Source: Actinomycetes bacterium
Lineage (GTDB): Bacteria; Actinomycetota; Acidimicrobiia; Acidimicrobiales; Palsa-688
Assembly (NCBI GenBank): GCA_021846485.1
Contig: JAJZWW010000261.1
Location: 1-5,117 of the forward strand
Direction: 5' to 3'
Length of the DNA stretch: 5,117 bases
Both the position numbers and the translations under genes were made by a program. Each line of letters starts with the position of its first letter. The first letter of the stretch is position 1. A model generated the notes under the pieces. That model was not told where the DNA came from. It ran no database searches and saw nothing but the letters and a program-made list of their open reading frames with translations. Shown one piece after another: positions 1 to 5,117 of this stretch.

Positions 1-1797
1 GTGGCCAAGCTGGTCAACGAGGGCTTCGTCGCGGTGAAAGTCGACCGGGAGGAGCGCCCGGACGTCGACGCCGTCTACCTGGAGGCGGTGCAGGCGATCA
101 CTGGTGGCGGGGGCTGGCCGATGACGGTGTTCCTGCTGCCCGACGGCCGCCCGTTCTTCGGGGGCACCTACTTCCCGCGGGAGGGCTTCGTGAAGCTGCT
201 CCGGCGGGTCGCCGAGGTGTGGGCCACCAAGCGCGAGGAGCTCACCGCTGACGCCGCCAGCCTGGTCGAGGTGGTCCGGCGGGCCACCGAGCTGCCCTCC
301 CTCGGGTGGGCCGCGGACGGTGATGGGCGAGCGGCCCGATCCCCGTCCCTGCTGGCCGCCGCCGCCGACGCCCTGCTCGGCCGCTTCGACCGGGAGTGGG
401 GCGGGTTCGGCCCGCCGCCGAAGTTCCCCCAGCCGCCGACCCTGGAGCTGGCGCTGCAGGCATGGGAGCGCACCGGGCGCGACGACATCGCCCACGCCCT
501 CACCACGACCCTCGACGCGATGGCGTCGGGCGGCATCTACGACCACCTCGGCGGGGGCTTCGCCCGCTACGCCACCGACCGCCGCTGGCTGGTACCCCAC
601 TTCGAGAAGATGCTCTACGACAACGCCCTCCTCGTCCGCACCTACGCCCGGGCCTGGGCGGCGAGCGGCGAGGCCCACTACCGACAGGTGGTGGAGGAGA
701 CCGTCGGGTACCTGCTGCGCTCGCCGATCCGCCAGCCCGGCGGGGGGCTGTCGTCGGCGGAGGACGCCGACAGCGAGGGCGAGGAGGGCCGCTTCTACAC
801 CTGGTCGTTCGAGGAACTGGTCGCCGTCGGGGGCTCAGAGGCGGCGGAGTGGTACGGGGCGAGCCCGGAGGGCAACTGGGAGGGGCGCAACATCTTGTGG
901 CGGCCCGAGCGTGGGCTGCTCGCCCGGCCCGAGCCGATCGAGGCCGCCCGTGGCGCGCTCTACGCCCATCGCGACCAGCGGGTACGACCGGGCCTCGACG
1001 ACAAGGTCCTGACCGAGTGGAACGCCATGGCCGTCGCCGCCCTCGCCGAAGCGGGGATGTTGCTCTCTCGCCCGGAGTGGGTCGCCGCCGGCGCCGACCT
1101 CGCCGAGTTCCTCCTCGCCGAGGCGCGCCCGGAGGGACGCTGGATGCGCAGCTGGCAGGCCGGCCGGGCCCGCCACCCCGCCTGTGCCGCCGACCACGCC
1201 TGGCTGGTGGACGCTTTCACCCGGCTGGCAGAGGCCACCGGGCAGGCCCGTTGGATCGACGAGGCCCGCAGCGCCGCCGATGCCCTGGTCGGGTTGTTCT
1301 GGGACGAGGAGGCCGGCGGATTCCACACCGTCGGCTGGGACGCCGAGCCGCTCGTGGCCCGGACCAAGGACACCCACGACGGGGCGACGCCGTCGACCCA
1401 GACGGTGGCCGCCGGGGCGCTGCTGCGCCTCGGGACCCTCACCGGCTCCGAGACCCTGCTGGAGGCTGCCCGGGCGACGGTCGCGTGCATGGGGCCGGCG
1501 CTCGCGAAGGCGCCGGCGGCGTTCGCCGGGCTGGTGGCGGTAGCCGACCTGGACCTCACCGGGCTCACCGAGGTAGTGGTCACCGGCACCCGGCCGGACC
1601 TGGTGGCGGTCGCCGCCTCCGGCTACCGACCGGGGACCGTGCTCGCCTGGGGGGAGCGCTACGACTCCCCGCTGTGGCAGAACCGTGACGAGCGGGGGGC
1701 GGCCGGCCGGGCCTACGTGTGCCGGAACTTCGCCTGTCAGGCGCCGGCGGAGACCCCGGCGGAGCTGGCGACCCAGCTGGAGGAGTGGGGGGTTTGA
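1..1797 (+). CDS. YyaL/SPATA20-family (DUF255) thioredoxin-fold and six-hairpin protein, N-terminally cut by window edge
   Basis: Visible are 598 residues. The opening part, KVDREERPD (13-21) followed by GGGGWPMTVFLLPDGRPFFG (35-54) and GTYFP (55-59), is the second half of the DUF255 thioredoxin-like domain, with its cis-proline loop at GWP. The usual SxCHWCH redox motif lies upstream and is not seen. The GTG at base 1 is therefore an internal Val, and by family length (about 650-700 residues) some 60-90 residues are missing. After it comes the alpha/alpha six-hairpin part: GGFGPPPKFP (134-143), GGIYDHLGGGFARYATD (177-193), WLVPHFEKMLYDNA (196-209), SAEDADSEGEEGRFYTW (252-268), RPGLDDKVLTEWNAM (329-343) and a C-terminal CRNFACQAP (574-582). 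Members include B. subtilis YyaL and human SPATA20. The exact reaction is not established; resemblance to the N-acylglucosamine 2-epimerase fold suggests a sugar-related or redox role. No signal peptide or membrane segment is visible. The frame is intact. Family call is firm, function open. Confidence 0.93.
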   Translation: MAKLVNEGFVAVKVDREERPDVDAVYLEAVQAITGGGGWPMTVFLLPDGRPFFGGTYFPREGFVKLLRRVAEVWATKREELTADAASLVEVVRRATELPSLGWAADGDGRAARSPSLLAAAADALLGRFDREWGGFGPPPKFPQPPTLELALQAWERTGRDDIAHALTTTLDAMASGGIYDHLGGGFARYATDRRWLVPHFEKMLYDNALLVRTYARAWAASGEAHYRQVVEETVGYLLRSPIRQPGGGLSSAEDADSEGEEGRFYTWSFEELVAVGGSEAAEWYGASPEGNWEGRNILWRPERGLLARPEPIEAARGALYAHRDQRVRPGLDDKVLTEWNAMAVAALAEAGMLLSRPEWVAAGADLAEFLLAEARPEGRWMRSWQAGRARHPACAADHAWLVDAFTRLAEATGQARWIDEARSAADALVGLFWDEEAGGFHTVGWDAEPLVARTKDTHDGATPSTQTVAAGALLRLGTLTGSETLLEAARATVACMGPALAKAPAAFAGLVAVADLDLTGLTEVVVTGTRPDLVAVAASGYRPGTVLAWGERYDSPLWQNRDERGAAGRAYVCRNFACQAPAETPAELATQLEEWGV

Positions 1798-1813
1798 GAA
1801 CCGGAGGGGAAAG

Positions 1814-1847
1814 GCCCCGCCGGGCGCCGCTCCCGCGCCGCCGGGGC
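1814..1847 (+). other. GC-rich interrupted stem-loop after the DUF255 gene
   Basis: GCCCCG at 1814-1819 pairs with CGGGGC at 1842-1847, and inside it GGCGC at 1823-1827 pairs with GCGCC at 1835-1839 around a 7-nt loop. A small internal loop separates the two helices. It starts 17 bases after the upstream stop codon, which is a reasonable place for a transcription end, but no T-run follows it. It may be a T-less actinobacterial-style terminator or simply chance pairing in GC-rich sequence. Confidence 0.3.
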
Positions 1848-1915
1848 GCGCTCCTCGGCGCCGGCCGGGCAGCATCCCCCACTCGGGTCCGGCCAGCAGC
1901 AAGTATTGACGTTCG

Positions 1916-2581
1916 ATGACCGCGACGACCGCACCTGACTTCCGGGTCCTGCGCACCGACGTGCCCCGGCTGGACGCCGGCCCCGGGACCACCTTCGAGC
2001 TGCTCGTGCTGGCAGCCGACGGGCCGCGCTGCACCGGGATCGAGCTGCGCACCGGGGTGCTGGTGCGCTCCTGGGCCCCGGTCGCCCCCGAGCAGCGTCT
2101 CCGCCCCTACGACGTGGTCGAGGTCACCGTCGGCGACGACGCCGACCACCTCCCCGACCCGGCCGCCCCCGAGGCGCTCGCCCTGTCGGAGCCCCCCGAG
2201 CCGGTCGGCCGGCTCCGGGGACGCCGGGTCGAGCGGCTCCTGCGGCCGCTGGTCCACCCGGCCGGCGCCCCGCTGCTGTCGAGCCACGGCCCGACGGTCC
2301 CGTTCTGGGAACGCCGCCGCGACCACCCCTCTGCCGCCCTGGTCGAGCCGACCGAGCCGGTGGTGGTGGTACGCGACGGCACCTACCTCGGCTGCCGGTT
2401 CTCCTGGCAGGACAAGCCCCGGGAGCTACCCTGCCTGGACCGTTACCTGGCCGCCGCGATGGACCGCGAAGGCCTGCGCCGGCGATCCCTGGAGCCCCGC
2501 GGGCGGCTGCTGGTCGCGCTCACCCCGCCGATCGACGGCCACTGCCACAAGGTCGTCGAGGGGGTGCTGCCCCGCCCCTGA
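1916..2581 (+). CDS. Hypothetical protein, 221 aa, function unknown
   Basis: I do not recognise this family. The frame has the codon bias of its neighbours (G/C at nearly all third positions), and an in-frame TGA at 1907-1909 blocks any upstream start, so ATG at 1916 is the earliest possible; a GTG at 1961 is an alternative. There is no clear Shine-Dalgarno sequence before the ATG. The N-terminal half (7-75) looks beta-rich: FELLVLA, GIELRTGVLVRSW, then DVVEVTVGDD. The middle (80-100) is Pro/Glu-rich and linker-like. The C-terminal half has PFWERRRDHPSAALVEPTEP (129-148), a Val strand VVVVRDGTYLGCRFSWQDKP (149-168), then LDRYLAAAMD (174-183) and TPPIDGHCHKVVEGVLP (203-219). There are Cys at 39, 160, 173 and 210 and His at 124, 137, 209 and 211, but no recognisable metal motif. 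No signal peptide or transmembrane segment is visible, so a cytosolic protein is likely. It lies 118 bp after the DUF255 gene on the same strand. Confidence 0.82.
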   Translation: MTATTAPDFRVLRTDVPRLDAGPGTTFELLVLAADGPRCTGIELRTGVLVRSWAPVAPEQRLRPYDVVEVTVGDDADHLPDPAAPEALALSEPPEPVGRLRGRRVERLLRPLVHPAGAPLLSSHGPTVPFWERRRDHPSAALVEPTEPVVVVRDGTYLGCRFSWQDKPRELPCLDRYLAAAMDREGLRRRSLEPRGRLLVALTPPIDGHCHKVVEGVLPRP

Positions 2582-2593
2582 CCGTAGCGGCAC

Positions 2594-2633
2594 GCAGCGA
2601 GCACAATGGGTCAGCAGCGAGCACAACGGGTCA
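2594..2633. repeat. Tandem 20-bp direct repeat, two copies
   Basis: Unit GCAGCGAGCACAATGGGTCA at 2594-2613 is followed with no spacer by a second copy at 2614-2633. The copies differ only at one position (T at 2607, C at 2627). Each unit ends in GGGTCA. The pair starts 13 bases after the stop codon of the preceding gene and lies outside any convincing coding sequence. No inverted copy was noticed elsewhere in the window. A pair of near-identical subterminal repeats is a feature of some insertion-sequence ends, for example the IS21 family, so this could be a relic of one; it could also be a regulatory or simple local duplication. Confidence 0.85.
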
Positions 2634-2679
2634 TGGCCCTGGCCGTAGCCCCTCTCTGCCGGATCGCTCCGCGTCGGCC

Positions 2680-2790
2680 CTCTGCGTGAAGGGCGTGACC
2701 GTCCGCTACGGGTCGCGACTCACCTTGGACGGGGTCGACCTCGAGGTCCGCGCCGGCGAGGGCAACGCGACCCGCCGGCCGGCCGGCTAG
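2680..2790 (+). pseudogene. Remnant of ABC-transporter ATP-binding protein (N-terminal ~27 codons only)
   Basis: In the frame that ends at TAG 2788-2790, the translation from 2680 reads LCVKGVTVRYGSRLTL, then DGVDLEVRAGE, then GNATRRPAG and stop. This matches the canonical opening of an ABC ATPase: first beta strand, the A-loop aromatic (Tyr, codon 2707-2709) that stacks on the ATP adenine, the L-x-x-V-x-L-x-V strand, and the invariant Gly-Glu that directly precedes Walker A. Walker A (GxxGxGKST), the Q-loop, signature motif and Walker B are all absent; the frame ends nine residues after the GE. Upstream of 2680 the frame stays open but reads as non-homologous sequence. A possible start is GTG 2686. 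So short a piece cannot be a working ATPase. It is best read as a deletion remnant beside the tandem repeat and the convergent gene. Homology is inferred by eye. Confidence 0.7.
2774..2787. repeat. 14-bp perfect palindrome at the convergent gene ends
   Basis: GCCGGCCGGCCGGC reads the same on both strands and ends at the first base of the minus-strand gene's stop-codon complement. It has no T-run on either side. As a transcript it could fold only into a short stem of about 5 bp with a 4-nt loop. It may contribute to transcription ending for the minus-strand gene, or be a by-product of GC-rich sequence. Confidence 0.3.
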
Positions 2791-3458
2791 GAGGAGTAGC
2801 TGGCGGCCAGGTCCTCGGCCATCGCCCAGCCGAAGGCGATCAGCGCGTCGTGGCGAGAGCGCTCCAGGGGCTGGAACAGGGCCACCACCCCGGCAGGCAG
2901 CGCGCCGGGGTCGGTGGCAGCGAAGTCGAACACCCCTTCGGGCGTGCCGTCTCCGGTCACCACGAAGCTGCGGTCGTCGACGCGCCCCTCCACCCCGAAG
3001 CGCTTGGCGAGGCGCCTGGCCCAGGCCCGCTCCTCGCCGGTCGGCTTGTGACCGGGTCGAGGGCAGGTCTCCTCGAGGCCCTCGAACGCGGCGAAGGCCC
3101 CCGGGTCCGCCAGCCGGGTGCCGACCAGGACATCCTCGTCGGGGAAGGCGAGGACGGCCCGGCGGAACTGGTCGGCGATGAGCGCCTGGAGCACCTCCGC
3201 CCGCCGGGCGTCGCGGCGCACCGATGCCAGGCCCCACAGCAGGCAGGGGGTCCCGCCGATGCGCTCGAGGGTGCAGAACGAGAACCCGCCGAGCTCGCCG
3301 GCCTCGCGCACCTGGGTGACCAGCACCCACTCCTCCGCCTGCTTGGACAGCAGGCCGATGTCGAAGCCGGCGGGGCCGTCGGTGACCGAGTCGGCCATCT
3401 CCGCGAGCTCCCCGTCCGAGAGAGCGGTGCAGTCCTTGGTTTCGACCTCCAGGGGCAT
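2787..3458 (-). CDS. Hypothetical protein, 223 aa, possibly GNAT-like
   Basis: This is an intact minus-strand frame, MPLEVETKDC to ASYSS, with neighbour-like codon bias. I do not recognise a named family. The layout is beta and helix alternating: WVLVTQV (44-50), GGFSFCTLERIGG (57-69), CLLWGLASVRRDARRAEVLQ (72-91), then a helix ALIADQFRRAV (92-102), strand DVLVGTRLADPGAFAAFEGL (109-128), a conserved-looking PRPGHKPTGEERAWARRLAK (133-152), and FVVTGDGTPEGVFDF (165-179). A strand followed by an Arg-rich turn and helix, then a strand with 'DPGAFAAFE', resembles the acetyl-CoA-binding region of GNAT acetyltransferases, but the classic R/Q-x-x-G-x-G/A signature is not clear (RRDARRAE instead), so this is only a suggestion. 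ATG at 3458 is preceded by GAGGAG. It lies 48 bp downstream of dnaE on the same strand and may be read from the same transcript. No signal peptide or membrane segment is visible. Confidence 0.85.
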   Translation of the reverse strand: MPLEVETKDCTALSDGELAEMADSVTDGPAGFDIGLLSKQAEEWVLVTQVREAGELGGFSFCTLERIGGTPCLLWGLASVRRDARRAEVLQALIADQFRRAVLAFPDEDVLVGTRLADPGAFAAFEGLEETCPRPGHKPTGEERAWARRLAKRFGVEGRVDDRSFVVTGDGTPEGVFDFAATDPGALPAGVVALFQPLERSRHDALIAFGWAMAEDLAASYSS

Positions 3459-3470
3459 GTGCTGACTACT

Positions 3471-3476
3471 CTCCTC
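3471..3476 (-). promoter_or_regulatory. Likely ribosome binding site of the 223-aa gene
   Basis: On the minus strand GAGGAG lies 12 nt before ATG 3458-3456; the overlapping GGAGAG at 3474-3469 would give a more usual 10-nt spacing. It supports the chosen start and independent translation initiation after dnaE. Confidence 0.55.
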
Positions 3477-3506
3477 GCACCGGCGGACCTACTCCGAGGG
3501 ACCATT

Positions 3507-5117
3507 TTAGGCGCTCGGCGGCGATCCGTTCCAAAGGCAGTCCGGACCGAGCAGGACCCGCAGCTCGGCGAGCAGGCCGGTGCTCGCCTCGACCCCCCAG
3601 GCAGCGTCGAGGCGCAGGCAGGTCCGACCCACGTGCAACAAGACCGGGGACTCCCCAGGGTGGTCCCCCAGGGTCTTCTTCAGCTTGTCGACCCGGTCCT
3701 CGGTGAGCGCCGCGACCGGCAGCTGGAGGTGCAGCGGCTCGGCGCCGGCGACGAGCTCGGGACGCTTGACCTCCATGCAGACGAGCTTGGGCTGGTCGTC
3801 GCGGGTGTCGAGCCGCCCCTTCACGCACACGACCGCGTCGTCGGCGAGCAGGTGGCCGACTTCGGCCATCGTGCGGGGAAAGACCCAGACCTCGACGGCT
3901 GCCTGCAGGTCCTCGAGCACGAAGGTCGCCATCAGCTCCCCGCGCTTGGTGTACTTGCGGGTCAGGCCGGTCACCACCCCCCCCACCCAGCGGGCGTCGC
4001 CCCGGTCACCGGAGGGCGGGTCGTCCCGCAGGTCAGCGAGGGTGGTGTCCACATGGCGGGCGAGCGCGGGCTCGAGGCCGAGGAGCGGGTGGTCGGAGAC
4101 GTAGAGGCCGAGCATCTCCTTCTCGAACGCGAGCCTCTGCGACTTGTCGAACTCGACCTCGGGGATCGGGACCCGGGCGTCGTCGAACCCGTCGCCGTCG
4201 CCGGCGCCGAGGTCGCCGAAGAGGCTCATCACCCCCTGGTCGGCCTCCCGGCGGCGGGCGAGGGTGCGGTCGACGATCTGGTCGAGCACCTGACAGAGCC
4301 CCATGCGAGGGTGTCCGAGGGAGTCGAAGGCGCCCGCCTTGGCCAGGGACTCCACGGTCCGCTTGTTGAGCACCACCGGGTCGACCCGCCGGGCGAAGTC
4401 GTAGAAGTCGACGAACGGGCCACCCGACTCCCGCTCGGCCACGATGCGCTCCACCAGGCCTTCTCCCACGTTGCGGACGGCGGCGAGCCCGAAGGGGATC
4501 ACACCCTTGCCCTGGCCCCCCCCGCCCCTCACGGCGGTGAACTCGCCGGCGGAGACGTTGACGTCGGGCACGAGGACCTCGATGCCCATCGCCCGGCACT
4601 CCGCCAGGTACACCGCCGTCTTGTCCTTGTCGTCTTTCACCGAGGTGAGCAGGGCGGCCAGGTACTCGGCGGGGTGGTTGGCCTTGAGCCATGCGGTCCA
4701 GTAGCTGACCAGCCCATACCCGTACGCATGGCTCTTGTTGAAGGCGTAGTCGGCGAACGGCTCGATGATGTCGAACAGCGCGGTGCCGAGCTCCCGGCCG
4801 TACCCGGTCGCCTCGCAGCCGGAGACGAACTTCTCGCGCTCCTCGGCCATGATCTGGCGGACCTTCTTGCCGGCCGCCTTGCGCAGGTTGTCGGCTTCCT
4901 CGAGCGAGTAGCCGGCGAAGTGCTGCGCGACCCGCATCATCGACTCCTGGTAGATCATCAGGCCCTGGGTGTCGCCCAGGACCTCCTCCAAGTCGGGGTG
5001 GAGGTAGGTGACCGGCTTCCGGCCGTTCTTGCGGTCGGCGTAGTCGTTGTGCATGTTGGCCGCCATCGGCCCCGGCCGGTAGAGCGCGACGAGCGCGCCG
5101 ACCGCCGCGAAGCCGGT
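3507..5117 (-). CDS. dnaE: DNA polymerase III alpha subunit (DnaE1 type), C-terminal 536 residues, cut by window edge
   Basis: DnaE is the catalytic subunit of the replicative polymerase and works with the beta clamp and clamp loader at the fork. The frame is open to base 5117 and begins TGFAAVGALVALYRPGPM, so the ATG at 5066 is internal (the Met of RPGPM). From the family length (about 1150-1200) roughly 600-650 residues, including the PHP domain and the catalytic aspartates, lie to the right. Numbering from the window edge: MHNDYADRKNG (22-32), IYQESMMRVAQ (55-65), FADYAFNKSHAYGYGLVSYW (121-140), a helix-hairpin-helix RNVGEGLVERIVAE (214-227) with LNKRTVESLAKAGAFDSLG (250-268), a clamp-binding-like QGVMSLFG (294-301), an OB fold (about 374-449; WVGGVVTGLTRKYTKRGELM to LVCMEVKRPEL), and a C-terminal domain (461-536) ending LLGPDCLWNGSPPSA. 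The NKSH/YGLVSY block and clamp motif favour DnaE1 over the DnaE2/ImuC mutasome polymerase. No frameshift or intein is visible in this part. Confidence 0.97.
   Translation of the reverse strand, partial: TGFAAVGALVALYRPGPMAANMHNDYADRKNGRKPVTYLHPDLEEVLGDTQGLMIYQESMMRVAQHFAGYSLEEADNLRKAAGKKVRQIMAEEREKFVSGCEATGYGRELGTALFDIIEPFADYAFNKSHAYGYGLVSYWTAWLKANHPAEYLAALLTSVKDDKDKTAVYLAECRAMGIEVLVPDVNVSAGEFTAVRGGGGQGKGVIPFGLAAVRNVGEGLVERIVAERESGGPFVDFYDFARRVDPVVLNKRTVESLAKAGAFDSLGHPRMGLCQVLDQIVDRTLARRREADQGVMSLFGDLGAGDGDGFDDARVPIPEVEFDKSQRLAFEKEMLGLYVSDHPLLGLEPALARHVDTTLADLRDDPPSGDRGDARWVGGVVTGLTRKYTKRGELMATFVLEDLQAAVEVWVFPRTMAEVGHLLADDAVVCVKGRLDTRDDQPKLVCMEVKRPELVAGAEPLHLQLPVAALTEDRVDKLKKTLGDHPGESPVLLHVGRTCLRLDAAWGVEASTGLLAELRVLLGPDCLWNGSPPSA
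4215..4238 (-). other. Beta-clamp-binding motif region in DnaE
   Basis: These codons give QGVMSLFG, between the helix-hairpin-helix region and the OB fold. This is where E. coli DnaE carries its internal clamp-binding peptide QADMFG. The glutamine and the hydrophobic-Phe end are kept, but there are five residues from Q to the Leu instead of the usual three, closer to the longer Q-x-x-x-S-L-F style. The role follows from position and established DnaE knowledge, not from a measured interaction. Confidence 0.6.

Noticed and set aside
1..3. GTG as the true start of the DUF255 gene
   Set aside because: The family's thioredoxin motif and N-terminal segment precede this position, and the residue fits the alignment as an internal Val.
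396..1688. Plus-strand 430-codon frame inside the DUF255 gene
   Set aside because: Arg/Gly-rich composition with no family resemblance, and it lies wholly within the real reading frame.
1798..1915. Small gene between the DUF255 gene and the 221-aa gene
   Set aside because: A GGAGG-like stretch occurs at about 1803-1809, but no start codon follows at usable spacing and the open frames here are Arg/Pro-rich continuations of shadows.
835..2052. Long minus-strand frame (405 codons) opposite the DUF255 gene, and its neighbour at 1580-2326
   Set aside because: Both are low-complexity Arg/Gly/Pro-rich shadows from GC-rich codon use; they overlap a clear family member and an in-frame plus-strand gene.
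2594..2633. CRISPR array
   Set aside because: Only two units with no spacer between them, so it is a tandem duplication and not a repeat-spacer array.
2737..2748. 12-bp palindrome GACCTCGAGGTC as an operator
   Set aside because: It falls inside the ABC-like coding remnant, where the codons for VDLEV naturally give this sequence.
2611..3330. Minus-strand 239-codon frame overlapping the 223-aa gene
   Set aside because: Arg/Gly/Ala-rich out-of-frame product with no domain-like pattern; the other frame has normal composition and a ribosome binding site.
4033..4692. Minus-strand 219-codon frame inside dnaE
   Set aside because: Out-of-frame shadow of dnaE, Arg/Gly/Pro-rich.
5064..5066. ATG as the true start of dnaE
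   Set aside because: The frame stays open to the window edge and the upstream codons encode the conserved ALVALYRPGP that precedes this Met.

Overview
The window is strongly GC-rich, with G or C at nearly every third codon position. The replicative polymerase fragment at the right end reads like actinobacterial DnaE1. I infer a chromosomal segment of a high-GC Actinomycetota, possibly Acidimicrobiia; the class-level guess rests on remembered resemblance of the DnaE sequence, not on a search.

Layout: (1) 1-1797, plus strand, is the 3' part of a YyaL/SPATA20-type (DUF255) thioredoxin-fold plus six-hairpin protein whose N-terminus lies left of the window. (2) 1798-1915 is a short spacer with one GC-rich interrupted stem-loop. 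(3) 1916-2581, plus strand, is a 221-residue protein that I do not recognise. (4) 2582-2786 is the most unusual part: two adjacent 20-bp direct repeats differing at one base, followed by a short reading frame encoding what looks like the first ~27 residues of an ABC-transporter ATPase. That frame stops just where Walker A should begin. (5) 2787-3458, minus strand, is a 223-residue hypothetical protein, possibly GNAT-like. (6) 3507-5117, minus strand, is the C-terminal 536 residues of DNA polymerase III alpha subunit (dnaE), open at the right edge.

The two plus-strand genes converge on the two minus-strand genes, and the repeat plus ABC remnant sit in the convergent gap. dnaE and the 223-residue gene are 48 bp apart and may form one transcript. 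The plus-strand pair is 118 bp apart and its co-transcription is uncertain. No functional link between the two sides is apparent.

I see no tRNA, rRNA, CRISPR array, complete mobile element or evident new multi-gene system. The window is mostly ordinary housekeeping and conserved-hypothetical sequence, with a small recombination-scar-like region between the convergent genes.
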